From Polyangiaceae bacterium (GTDB lineage Bacteria; Myxococcota_A; Polyangia; Polyangiales; Polyangiaceae), in the NCBI GenBank assembly GCA_020633235.1, contig JACKEA010000002.1, forward strand, positions 1,054,001-1,118,000: a stretch of DNA of 64,000 bases, read 5' to 3'. The notes under the pieces were generated by a model. That model searched no databases. It was not told the DNA's origin and saw only the letters and a list, made by a program, of their open reading frames with translations. How positions within the stretch are numbered: the first letter of the stretch is position 1; each line of letters begins with the position of its first letter. Position numbers and translations under genes: made by a program. Positions 51,537 to 59,871 of this stretch are shown piece by piece.

Positions 51537-54148
51537 TCCGTGGACAGATCGGGGCGCCTCGAACATCCTTCCGCACCGTGAAGCTCATTAGTTGGCGAGG
51601 GGGCTTTCAGATCCTGGTGCTGGTCGCGGCGCTCGTGGCGATGGCGCAGCTCGCCCTCGCAGCAGGCGGCGACGACAGCCTGATTGCCGGGGCCCAGCCC
51701 GTCCGATCCAGCGGCGTGCACCGGCCGGAGCGGCTCACCGATGGCGAAGTGGCGACTCGCGGCGACTTCTGGAAGACGGATCGCACCAGCGTGTTCCGCA
51801 GCCCGGATGCCTTCGTCGTGTACGACCTGGGGCAGGACCGCACCATCCACGCCGCCTACCTGATGGGCGACAACAACGACACCTACACGCTGTCCGTCTC
51901 CAAGGACGACGTGCACTACGACACGTTGTGGGAGTCCTCACCGGTGGGCGGCCGCGGCCTGCAACCGCGCTTGAACGATCGTCTCGACGGAACGGGCCGC
52001 TACCTGCGAGTGACGGCGCGCGGGGGCGACGTCTCCTACGCCATCAGCGAAATCGGCGTGTACGCCGAGCGCCCCGCCGCGTTCCCACCCGCGCTCCGAG
52101 AGCGCCCGGGCATCCCGCCGGACGAAGGCCTGCGCAACGTGATGTTGAACTTCGGCCTGTCCCTGGTGCTGTTCGTGTGCTTCGCGTACCGCAAGAGCCC
52201 CTGGTGGTGGACCGCAGCGCTGGCGTTGCTCCCGTTGTGGTCGGGTTGGTCGCTGTCGCATCACCTGCAAGACGCCTGGCCGGTGGGGCAGCGGGAGATC
52301 TCCATGCTGCGCGGCACCGTAGGGCTGGTCGCCGCCATCGCCGTGTTGAGAGAAGGCTTCTCTCCGCGGAAGTTCTTGGCGAGCACCACGGCCGTCGTCG
52401 CCACGCTCAGCGTGTGCGCGTCGTTGGCAGTGGCTTCGTTCTTCAACTTGGGGCGGCCGCAGTACGTGGATCACAAGCTCGGAACGCCGAGCTTCGTCCA
52501 CAACTTCGACATGCGCGTGTACTTCCCGGTAGCGAAGTACTTCAAGGAGCTGCGCTTCGACGGGCTGTATCAGGCCAGCGTGGCCGCCTACGTGGACGAC
52601 GATCCCTCCGTTTCCCTCGACTCTCTCGACCACGTCCAGCTGCGCGACCTGAAGAACCACCACATGACGCGGGTGGCGGACGTCAAAGGCGAGATCGAGC
52701 AGGTGAAGGAGCGCTTCTCCCCCGAACGGTGGGAGGAGTTCAAGACGGACATGCGCTACTTCCGGGAGAACATGGGCGTCGGGGACTACCTCGGCAGCAT
52801 GTCGGACCACGGAGGCAACGCCACGCCGGTGTGGATCACCATCGCGCATTTCATCTTCATGCACGCCCACGCCAGCAACCACACGCTGTTCATCACGGCG
52901 ATGCTGGACCCCTTACTCCTGCTCATCGCGTTCCTGGCCATAGGCCGAACCTTCGGCATACGCACCATGCTGGTGAGCATGGTCCTGTTCGGCGCCAACG
53001 ACTTCTACATGTTCGGCACCAACTGGGCCGGCGCCACGCTGCGCCACGACTGGATGGCCTATCTCGGCCTCGGTTTGTGCGCTCTGCGCAAGGAGCGTTG
53101 GGCCCTGGCCGGCGCCCTGCTCGCGCTGTCTGCCATGATTCGCGCCTTCCCCGCCCTGTCCCTCGCCATCTTGGCGATCCCGGTGGCGTGGTGGGGCTTC
53201 GGCTTCTATCAACGTGAGAAGAAGCTCCCGCGTTGGGCAGACTTCGTGCGGGAGCAGCGGGCGTTCATCCGCGTGGCTGTGGGCGCAACCATCGCCGTGG
53301 CGGTGTTGTTCGCCGCAAGCTCGCTGGTGCTCGGCTTCGAAGCGTGGCCGGAGTGGCTGCACAAGGTGAGCTTGCTCAACCGCGATCCGCACGTGAACCA
53401 CGTCAGCCTGCGCGGGCTCATCGCCGGGCCGGACGGCGTACACAATCGGATCCTCCGCGGCCGCACGCCGCTGTACATCGCCGGTATCGCCTTCTACATC
53501 TTGCTCATCGCCATCGCCGCGCGGCGCCGCAAGTTCTTCCAGGTCTCGGCGCTGGGGCTGCTCTTGATCCCGGTGGTGTTCCACCCCGCCAACTACTACA
53601 TCCACTTCATCTTCTTGATGCCGCTGGTCGGGACGGAGCTCGCGCGCAATGGCGAGGAGCGCCGCCCCCTGAGCATCGGGGATACCGGGCTTTGGGCGTC
53701 ATTTTTGATAATCTGCGCCCTGCAATATTGGACCGTGCGGGAGAGCGACTTGGGCCTGCACTTCCACTTCGCCGCCATGATCCTGTTCATGGGCATCACC
53801 GCGGCGCTGTTCGCGCTGTTGGCCGAAGACGCGCTACGCATGGCGTTCGAGCGGGGGGAGCTCGCCGGCGCGCTGGGCTTCGCCCCCGCGCTTCCCGCCG
53901 CGGCGACGGCAGCGGTCGAAGTCGACCCAGCTCCCGCCGGGGATGCGCCCGCCGAAAGCGAAGGCGAAGCGTCCGCCGAAAGCGAAGCCCCTGCCGAAAG
54001 CGAAGGCGAAGCGTCCGTCGAAGACGAAGCGTCCGTCGAAGACGAAGCGTCCGTCGAAGACGAAGCATCCGTCGAAGACGAAGCGTCCGTCGAAGACGAA
54101 GCGTCCGTCGAAGACGAAGACGACGACACTCCGAAATCAGGTTCGTGA
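51533..54148 (+). CDS. Multi-spanning membrane protein with discoidin-like domain and acidic repeats
   Basis: 871 aa from ATG 51533, chosen for the ATGA overlap with the previous gene; GTG 51578 is an alternative. After a signal anchor (ILVLVAALVAMAQLALA), residues about 50-190 look like an F5/8-type (discoidin) sugar-binding domain (RLTDGEVATRGDFWKTD, YLRVTARGG). Then come about a dozen membrane helices with GALLALSAMIRAFPALSLAILA, as in DUF2029/GT-C-type glycosyltransferases. The C-terminal tail is acidic and contains six exact ASVEDE repeats. The fold suggests a polyprenyl-sugar-using transferase, but catalytic residues are not assigned. Confidence 0.75.
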   Translation: MIRGQIGAPRTSFRTVKLISWRGGFQILVLVAALVAMAQLALAAGGDDSLIAGAQPVRSSGVHRPERLTDGEVATRGDFWKTDRTSVFRSPDAFVVYDLGQDRTIHAAYLMGDNNDTYTLSVSKDDVHYDTLWESSPVGGRGLQPRLNDRLDGTGRYLRVTARGGDVSYAISEIGVYAERPAAFPPALRERPGIPPDEGLRNVMLNFGLSLVLFVCFAYRKSPWWWTAALALLPLWSGWSLSHHLQDAWPVGQREISMLRGTVGLVAAIAVLREGFSPRKFLASTTAVVATLSVCASLAVASFFNLGRPQYVDHKLGTPSFVHNFDMRVYFPVAKYFKELRFDGLYQASVAAYVDDDPSVSLDSLDHVQLRDLKNHHMTRVADVKGEIEQVKERFSPERWEEFKTDMRYFRENMGVGDYLGSMSDHGGNATPVWITIAHFIFMHAHASNHTLFITAMLDPLLLLIAFLAIGRTFGIRTMLVSMVLFGANDFYMFGTNWAGATLRHDWMAYLGLGLCALRKERWALAGALLALSAMIRAFPALSLAILAIPVAWWGFGFYQREKKLPRWADFVREQRAFIRVAVGATIAVAVLFAASSLVLGFEAWPEWLHKVSLLNRDPHVNHVSLRGLIAGPDGVHNRILRGRTPLYIAGIAFYILLIAIAARRRKFFQVSALGLLLIPVVFHPANYYIHFIFLMPLVGTELARNGEERRPLSIGDTGLWASFLIICALQYWTVRESDLGLHFHFAAMILFMGITAALFALLAEDALRMAFERGELAGALGFAPALPAAATAAVEVDPAPAGDAPAESEGEASAESEAPAESEGEASVEDEASVEDEASVEDEASVEDEASVEDEASVEDEDDDTPKSGS
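54011..54118 (+). repeat. Six tandem 18-base units coding ASVEDE
   Basis: Units of GCGTCCGTCGAAGACGAA at 54011, 54029, 54047, 54065, 54083 and 54101, identical except that the fourth starts GCA. The near-perfect DNA identity points to a recent expansion. Confidence 0.9.
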
Positions 54149-54151
54149 TGA

Positions 54152-54180
54152 TGTTGGTGCGGCGCGGAACCTCGCGCCGC
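54152..54180. terminator. Hairpin between convergent genes (TTGGT-GCGGCGCG family)
   Basis: Perfect 8-bp stem (54159-54166 with 54173-54180), loop GAACCT, preceded by TGTTGGT. It lies between the stop of the membrane protein (54148) and that of the convergent gene (54181) and belongs to the GGCGCG hairpin family. Confidence 0.6.
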
Positions 54181-54999
54181 TCATTCCACGAGCTCGGCGA
54201 GCTCTTCGGCGAGCTTCGGCTCCGTCGCGTTCAGCTTCTGGAACGTGCGTGAGCGCGTTCGCCCGATGGGCGGCACGTTGCAGCTCTTGCCCCCACCGTA
54301 CATGCTGAACATCCCGAAGTCCCAGGGAACGCCGGCAGCCCCGCACGACACGCGCGCTCGCGCCAGCATGCGCATGCCGACCTCGAAACAGCGATCGAGC
54401 GCCGCGGGATCGTCGCCCAAGAGCGTCTTCGCGAACTTCTCGCGACGCTTCACGCTGCCCGCAATCCGCTGCCTTTCTTCCGGCGAAAGCCAAGCGGCAT
54501 TGAGGGGCGCCTGATCCAGCGCGACCTGCACCAGACACGCCTCGCCTTGAGGCCCGCGCCCGAGGGGCGGATGACCGAACTGCACGTCTTCGCGCAGGCC
54601 GGATTCGTGGAGCGCGACCGTCAGCGCCGCCAGCGCCAGGGATCGCGGAGTGCCCTTCCATTCGATGGGCTCGCAGGCGTTTTCGCCTTCACCATCACAG
54701 CGGGTGAGCCGCTCCGCGGTGCGGGCGATGGAGCGAGCGATGCCGGCGAAACGCTTCTCCGCCGTGGCCCGTGACTCCATGCGCACCCAGGCGTGGCGAG
54801 GCTTGGAGTAGCGGGGTGGGCGGCACTGCGGAGCGCGCTCGGAGCACGCGGGCAGAAGCTCACAGGTTGCTGCTTTTGCCTCGGTTCCACACTCGATGAC
54901 GGGTTCCAGGGAGTAGGGAGACCTTCCCGGGTGTCCATTGTCCAAAGCGAGTGCAAAGACGAGGTGCGCAAGGGGAAGCGCAGCCATTGTCGGCAGCAT
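54181..54999 (-). CDS. Secreted transglycosylase-like protein
   Basis: 272 aa from ATG 54999; starts at 55026 (GTG) or 54987 (ATG) are possible, all without clear Shine-Dalgarno. Signal MAALPLAHLVFALALDNG. The mature part has eight or more cysteines (CGTEAKAATCELLPACSERAPQC, CDGEGENACEP). The segment LALAALTVALHESGLREDVQFG has the E-S-G catalytic pattern of lytic transglycosylase (SLT) folds, followed by GEACLVQVALD and WDFGMFSMYGGGKSC. I infer a lysozyme-like fold, but the substrate is unknown. Confidence 0.6.
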   Translation of the reverse strand: MLPTMAALPLAHLVFALALDNGHPGRSPYSLEPVIECGTEAKAATCELLPACSERAPQCRPPRYSKPRHAWVRMESRATAEKRFAGIARSIARTAERLTRCDGEGENACEPIEWKGTPRSLALAALTVALHESGLREDVQFGHPPLGRGPQGEACLVQVALDQAPLNAAWLSPEERQRIAGSVKRREKFAKTLLGDDPAALDRCFEVGMRMLARARVSCGAAGVPWDFGMFSMYGGGKSCNVPPIGRTRSRTFQKLNATEPKLAEELAELVE

Positions 55000-55111
55000 A
55001 GTCGACGGAGCCAGCGAGAAAAGCACGAACGGATTTCGAGTTTGATTCCGCTCACATGTCCACGCCGAAAGGTGGTCACGTCTCGAGATCAGCCCCCAAC
55101 GCTCGGAGCGG

Positions 55112-55684
55112 TCACATGCACATCACGCGTACGAGATCGTCGACGATGCGCAGCGTGATGCCCCACAGCGGAACGGGGTCGAGGGGAACGGCTTCGAAGC
55201 GAAGCGTGATGCCCAACGCACGTCGCTCCACGTGAGTGCGCGGGAGGTTCGTCACGTCGGAAAGCGCACACCAGAACGCGCGTGTGACTTCGCTCCGCGG
55301 GTGAACGTCGGGCACGTGCGCTCGCACGACGAACACGTGCGGCTCGATCACGAACGCCGGCGGCCAGCGCAAGTGGAGCGCGCGTCGCGATGGGAGTCGC
55401 CCCAACCACCGTGCGTCGCGCTCGAGCTCGACGCCGACCTCCTCTCGCGCTTCGCGCATGGCGGTGAACACGGCATCGCGATCCGTCGTGTCGGCGAAGC
55501 CTCCGGGGCACGCGAGATCACCGGACCATGGATCACCGCGTCTTCGCATGCGCTCGACGAGCAACACCTTCGGTGTCGCGTTCACGTCGACGATCACCGC
55601 AACGGATGCCGCGCGCGGCAATCGCGAGGTCGTCGGCGAGCGCTCCAGGCGAGCGCTCCAACGAGCCACGTCCAGCGTAGCCAT
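55112..55684 (-). CDS. Nudix hydrolase, CoA-pyrophosphatase-like
   Basis: 190 aa from ATG 55684. The Nudix box reads GGFADTTDRDAVFTAMREAREEVGV; the glutamate usually found after G-x5 is Asp, but the REAREE core is intact. The upstream LLVERMRRRGDPWSGDLACPGG resembles the LLTxRSxxxxxHxGxxxFPGG motif of CoA-diphosphatases (NudL type). A good -10 element lies close upstream. Likely hydrolyses CoA or related nucleotide derivatives. Confidence 0.8.
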   Translation of the reverse strand: MATLDVARWSARLERSPTTSRLPRAASVAVIVDVNATPKVLLVERMRRRGDPWSGDLACPGGFADTTDRDAVFTAMREAREEVGVELERDARWLGRLPSRRALHLRWPPAFVIEPHVFVVRAHVPDVHPRSEVTRAFWCALSDVTNLPRTHVERRALGITLRFEAVPLDPVPLWGITLRIVDDLVRVMCM

Positions 55685-55704
55685 GTCAGCTTCCAACTCG
55701 CGCA

Positions 55705-55733
55705 ATTATACTAACAATTTCGAATATTTACAG
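55705..55733 (-). promoter_or_regulatory. Candidate promoter of the Nudix gene
   Basis: On the minus strand a perfect TATAAT (55705-55710) lies about 20 bases before the Nudix start, with CTGTAA at 55728-55733 as a weak -35 at 17-base spacing. The 55690-55735 stretch is markedly AT-rich for this window. Confidence 0.45.
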
Positions 55734-55911
55734 GGACACGTGGGCGCCTCACGAAGACCGCCCGAGAATCACCGCGGGGCTTTGGACGATGCGCATGATT
55801 TTCGCCGCGAAACGCACGCGTGCGCTCGCCGTGCTGCGGCGCGCTGGCTGGCCCCACCCCGAGGGCGCGTGATAGCCTTTTTTGGGACGTGTCGGCAGCT
55901 TTCTTACGCCC

Positions 55912-57315
55912 ATGACCGAGCAGAAGGACACCATCGAGACCGGGCGCGTCGTCGCCAGCCGCTATCGAATCGAGCGGCGCCTGGGGCAAGGTGGGATGGG
56001 CGCCGTGTACGAGGTGGAGCACCAAGTCACGGGTCAGCGCCTGGCCCTCAAGGTCCTCGATGCCAAGCTGGCCAAGGACACCGTGATGCTCGAGCGCTTT
56101 CGCCGCGAGTCCCGCGCTCCGGCCCGCATCGACAGCGATCACGTGGTCAAGGTCACGGACGCGGACGTCGCTCCGGAGCTCGGAGGCGCCCCCTTCCTGG
56201 TGATGGAGCTCTTGCGCGGCGAGAGCTTCGACCAGTTGCTGGACCGGCGCGGCTCGCTGCCACCGAAGGAAGCGCTGGTGTACCTGAGCCAGATCGCTCG
56301 CGCCCTCGACCGAGCCCACGCCATCGGCATCATTCACCGCGACATCAAGCCGGAAAACCTGTTCTTGACGGAGCGGGACGACGGCACCCCGCTGGTGAAG
56401 CTCCTGGACTTTGGCATCGCCAAGCTCACCGAGGGCGCGGGCAGCATCGAGTCCCGCACGGCGACGGGCGAGGTGTTCGGTACACCCCTGTACATGTCGC
56501 CGGAGCAGACGCTGGGGCAGACGGATCAGATCGCCCCGCAAACCGACGTGTGGGCGTTGGGTGTCATCGCCCACAAGCTGCTGCTCGGGAACGAGCCCTG
56601 GACCGCTCAGACGCTGCCGCACCTCATTGCGCAGATTGCCTACGAACCGCTGCCCACCCCCAGCGAGCACGGCAGCCACTTGGGCCCCACCTTCGACGCA
56701 TGGTTTGCCCACTGCTGCGCCCGGGAGCCGAAGGAGCGCTTCGCGTCCGCAGGAGAGGCCGTCAGCGAGCTCGCCAACGCCGTCGGGGTGACGGACATCT
56801 CCGTCTCATCTCAACGCAACATGGCGGCTGCCGCACGCCGCGACGCGGCGCTTGCCGCGACCGCCCAGGCGAGCTCCGATCCTTCCGCCTCGAGCGCGAT
56901 CGGCTCCGATACCCTCACGGCTCAGGTCGCTCCCGGCAAGCCGCGATCCCCCGTGGTGCTGGCCGCGACGGTCGGTGCCATCGCCCTGGCGGCGGGTGCC
57001 GTCGTGCTCCTGGCTCGCAGCTCCGACAGCGGCGGAGCCGCGAACGCGGCGGCCAGCGCCTCGCACGAGACGCCCATTGCCGCCGGCAGCGCGCCGCCGA
57101 AAACGGCGGAAAGTGCCGCAGACGCGGCGCCGGAGATCGCGCCGGCGGCCAGCAGCAGCGCGCCGCCCGCCGAAAGCGCGCCCGCACCGAAGCCCGCGCC
57201 GGTCCACGTCGTGAAGGTGGCGCCGAAGCCCGTCGTTTCCGCGCCGTCAAAACCCCCTGCTCCCCCAAAGCCATCCGCCACTACTGCGCCTGATCCGTTG
57301 AGTGGAAGACACTGA
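55912..57315 (+). CDS. Hanks-type Ser/Thr protein kinase with one membrane segment
   Basis: 467 aa from ATG 55912 (MTEQKDTIETGR). Kinase domain about 20-280: GQGGMGAVYEVEH, LALKVLD, IHRDIKPENLFL, LLDFGIAKL, and FGTPLYMSPEQTLG, all catalytic residues present. Then a low-complexity linker, a membrane helix (VVLAATVGAIALAAGAVVLLA, about 345-365) and a Pro/Ala/Lys-rich tail outside. First gene of an apparent operon of exported proteins. The following PEGA-like gene overlaps its stop by one base. A typical myxobacterial PknB-like signalling kinase. Confidence 0.92.
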   Translation: MTEQKDTIETGRVVASRYRIERRLGQGGMGAVYEVEHQVTGQRLALKVLDAKLAKDTVMLERFRRESRAPARIDSDHVVKVTDADVAPELGGAPFLVMELLRGESFDQLLDRRGSLPPKEALVYLSQIARALDRAHAIGIIHRDIKPENLFLTERDDGTPLVKLLDFGIAKLTEGAGSIESRTATGEVFGTPLYMSPEQTLGQTDQIAPQTDVWALGVIAHKLLLGNEPWTAQTLPHLIAQIAYEPLPTPSEHGSHLGPTFDAWFAHCCAREPKERFASAGEAVSELANAVGVTDISVSSQRNMAAAARRDAALAATAQASSDPSASSAIGSDTLTAQVAPGKPRSPVVLAATVGAIALAAGAVVLLARSSDSGGAANAAASASHETPIAAGSAPPKTAESAADAAPEIAPAASSSAPPAESAPAPKPAPVHVVKVAPKPVVSAPSKPPAPPKPSATTAPDPLSGRH

Positions 57316-58310
57316 TGCTGCTCCGAAAGTTTGCTCCCCTTCTCTTCTTGTTCGTGCTCGCTGCCCCGAACGTCGCGCGGGCGGGAGACAACGCCGCCGC
57401 CGCAGAGGCGCTGTTCGTGGAAGCCAAGCAGCTCACCGCGGACGGCAACTACGACGAGGCATGTCCCAAGTTCCTGGCGAGCTACAAGCTGGATCGCACG
57501 CTGGGCACGCTCCTCAACCTGGCAGATTGCCACGAGCACGTGGGGCGCATCGCCACCTCCTGGGCGGAGTGGGGCGAGGCCATCGAGATGGCTCGGCGTA
57601 TGGGGGACGATCGCGTGGAGTTCGCGACCAAGCGGCGCGATGCGCTCACGTCCCGGCTGCCGAAGTTGACGGTGAAGATCGACGACCCGGTGGATGGGTT
57701 GGACGTGTATCGAGACGACACCAAGGTGGAGCCCGGCGCCTACAACCTGCCGCTGCCGGTGGATCCCGGCGAGCACACCGTGAGCGTGCGCCGCGGCAAG
57801 GACGTACTGGAGCAGAAGAAGGCGGAAGCGACTGAAGGCGCGGCTTCCACCGTGGACTTCGACCTTTCCGCCATCGCCGCGAAGCATCCGGCGCCCCAGG
57901 CGCCGAAGCCCGGCACCGTCGCGGTGGAGAGCCCCACGCGTGATCGGCCGCCCCCCTCGAGCTCGCAGAAGACCATCGGCTGGGTGGTGGGCGGCGTGGG
58001 CGTCGCGGCGCTGGCGACGGGCGCCGGTTTCGGCATCGCGGCGATCGTGAAGAAGAACGCGGCGAACGAGCCTGACTCGTGCGTGAACAACTACTGCAGC
58101 CCCCAAGGCGTGGACGACGCGGACACCGCAAAGAGCTACGCCAACATCGGTCAGTGGGTGGGCATCGGCGGCGTGGTGCTCACGGCGGTGGGAGCCACGC
58201 TGCTACTCACGGCGCCGTCGTCGGATCAGCGCGCGAGCACTCGCCGCGTGGTCGCCAGCCCGTGGCTCGGGCCGGCGGGCGGCGGCTTCGCGGTGTCCGG
58301 TTCGCTGTGA
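57315..58310 (+). CDS. Secreted TPR/PEGA-like membrane protein
   Basis: 331 aa from ATG 57315. Signal PLLFLFVLAAPNVARAG. A TPR-like region follows (AEALFVEAKQLTADGNYDEACPKFLASYKLD...LLNLADCHEHVG), then a PEGA-like domain (LPKLTVKIDDPVDGLDVYRDDTKVEPGAYNLPLPVDPGEHTVSV). Near the C-terminus are two hydrophobic segments (WVVGGVGVAALATGAGFGIAAIV and WVGIGGVVLTAVGATLLL). This plan is very common in myxobacterial genomes next to Ser/Thr kinases. Overlaps its neighbours on both sides by single bases, so one operon. Confidence 0.85.
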   Translation: MLLRKFAPLLFLFVLAAPNVARAGDNAAAAEALFVEAKQLTADGNYDEACPKFLASYKLDRTLGTLLNLADCHEHVGRIATSWAEWGEAIEMARRMGDDRVEFATKRRDALTSRLPKLTVKIDDPVDGLDVYRDDTKVEPGAYNLPLPVDPGEHTVSVRRGKDVLEQKKAEATEGAASTVDFDLSAIAAKHPAPQAPKPGTVAVESPTRDRPPPSSSQKTIGWVVGGVGVAALATGAGFGIAAIVKKNAANEPDSCVNNYCSPQGVDDADTAKSYANIGQWVGIGGVVLTAVGATLLLTAPSSDQRASTRRVVASPWLGPAGGGFAVSGSL

Positions 58311-58681
58311 TGCGCTCCGTCTTCGCCGTCGCGCTGCTCGCGTGTGGCTGTGCCGGCCTCGTGGGCGCCGACGAAGAGCGCCAAGACGTGATCTCGCTCA
58401 TTTGTGTGTGCGATGACGTCGCCTCCGACTTCGGCGGCGCCGCCGCCTGCGAGGCGGAGCTATCGAGCCGCCTGGACGGCGCCAGCGCCAGCACGCGCTC
58501 CAAGTGGCTCGACAACTTCGTAGCCAAGAAATGCGGCGATAACTGCGCGCGAGCGCAGGAGTGCTACCACACGCCGCCCACCTGTCGCTCGGACGGGCAG
58601 AGCTGCGGCAAGGACTCCGAGTGCTGCGCTGGCCTCGTCTGCGACCTCGGCCCCGGAGTGTGTGCGAGCAGCGGCGGTTGA
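58310..58681 (+). CDS. Cys-rich small lipoprotein
   Basis: 123 aa from ATG 58310, overlapping the previous stop by one base. Signal with lipobox LLACGC. The mature part has CVCDDVASDFGGAAAC, WLDNFVAKKCGDNCARAQEC and a knot-like end with CRSDGQSCGKDSECCAGLVC. The first Cys module (C-x-C...C...W-x-x-x-F...C-x-x-x-C) is repeated in the next protein, so the two are paralogues. No enzymatic motif. Likely a surface-exposed disulfide-bonded protein. Confidence 0.75.
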   Translation: MRSVFAVALLACGCAGLVGADEERQDVISLICVCDDVASDFGGAAACEAELSSRLDGASASTRSKWLDNFVAKKCGDNCARAQECYHTPPTCRSDGQSCGKDSECCAGLVCDLGPGVCASSGG

Positions 58682-58695
58682 GCTACGCTCTCAGA

Positions 58696-59862
58696 GTGCG
58701 GCGGAACACCCTAGGGCGGCTCCTCACTCTCTTCTTGCTTTCGCTCCCGGCATTCTTGGGTTGCTCGGGTCTCTTGGGCGTCGACGACTACGAGAAATCG
58801 TCGGACGCGCTGTGCGGGCTCTTGGACCGCTGTTACAGCGATCCGCTGGAGGGCTGTCGCTCCCACGTGGACGTGAGCCTGGACCAAGCAGATGCCGGCG
58901 CGCGGGCCTTGTGGCTCGCGCAGTTTTCGGATCTAGCGTGCTTGAACCAGTGCTCGAACGCGCGGCGCTGCTTGGACCTGAGTCCGTTGTGTCAAGGCAA
59001 TGCCGAGGATTGCATTCAGAAAGAGGACTGCTGCGGATTCGTGAAGGGGAAAGCCGACTGCAAGGATGGCAAGTGCTGCGGCAGCAAGGGTGTCAAATGC
59101 GACACGAATGACGACTGCTGCGATCAGGACTGCGCGAAGGGCTACTGCGGCGGCGTGGCGTGCTTGGAGCTGGAAGCACCTTGTACAAACAACTCCGAGT
59201 GCTGCTCGGGCGTGTGCAACGACCAGTTCATATGCGCCGAGATCTGCGCAGACGACGGCTTCCCTTGCGGCGCGGACGGTGATTGCTGCAACAAATACTG
59301 CGACAACGGCATCTGTATGGGCCAGGGATGCACGCCATTGGGGGCGGCCTGTGACAACATCCAACCGTGCTGCAGCGATGGCTCCTTGGACGTACAGTGT
59401 CTGCCCTCCGGCACGAAGAGCTACTGCACCCCCACGAGCTGCCTGACCCTGGATGTACCTTGCGCTCCGGGCTCTCAAATCGCGTGTTGTGATGGGCTCG
59501 TGTGCGACCCGACTCGCCACACGTGCGGCATTCAGTGCGGCAATGCGGGTAGCCAGTGCGACAAAGACGGCCAGTGCTGCAGCAAGACGTGCAAACCCGA
59601 CGGCACTTGCGATTGCCACGACGGCGCCTGCACGACGGACGACGAATGCTGCAGTGGAAAGTGCATCGGCTTCGCCTGCGCGCCGAGCTGCAAGCCGGTG
59701 GACACGGGTCACGATGCCTGCTCCGTGGGTGGCCCCTTGGACGTGAACAACGACCCGTGCGCAGCCGCCGTGTGCGCATCCGACGAATTCTGCTGTTGCC
59801 TCGGGTGGGACGAGCTGTGCGTGGCGTCCGCCCTGAACCTGAGTGAGTGCGCGTGCCAGTGA
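58696..59862 (+). CDS. Cys-knot-rich lipoprotein
   Basis: 388 aa from GTG 58696. Lipobox LSLPAFLGC. The first 80 residues (ALCGLLDRCYSDPLEGC...WLAQFSDLACLNQCSNARRC) repeat the module of the preceding lipoprotein. The remaining 300 residues are a chain of C-x(5-6)-C-x(4)-CC-x(3-4)-C knots (for example CDTNDDCCDQDC, CTNNSECCSGVC, CGADGDCCNKYC, CDKDGQCCSKTC, CTTDDECCSGKC), like conotoxin-type or EGF-like repeats, and end with CCCLGWDELCVASALNLSECACQ. Probably an extracellular stalk or adhesin. Confidence 0.8.
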   Translation: MRRNTLGRLLTLFLLSLPAFLGCSGLLGVDDYEKSSDALCGLLDRCYSDPLEGCRSHVDVSLDQADAGARALWLAQFSDLACLNQCSNARRCLDLSPLCQGNAEDCIQKEDCCGFVKGKADCKDGKCCGSKGVKCDTNDDCCDQDCAKGYCGGVACLELEAPCTNNSECCSGVCNDQFICAEICADDGFPCGADGDCCNKYCDNGICMGQGCTPLGAACDNIQPCCSDGSLDVQCLPSGTKSYCTPTSCLTLDVPCAPGSQIACCDGLVCDPTRHTCGIQCGNAGSQCDKDGQCCSKTCKPDGTCDCHDGACTTDDECCSGKCIGFACAPSCKPVDTGHDACSVGGPLDVNNDPCAAAVCASDEFCCCLGWDELCVASALNLSECACQ

Positions 59863-59871
59863 GGTGATGCG

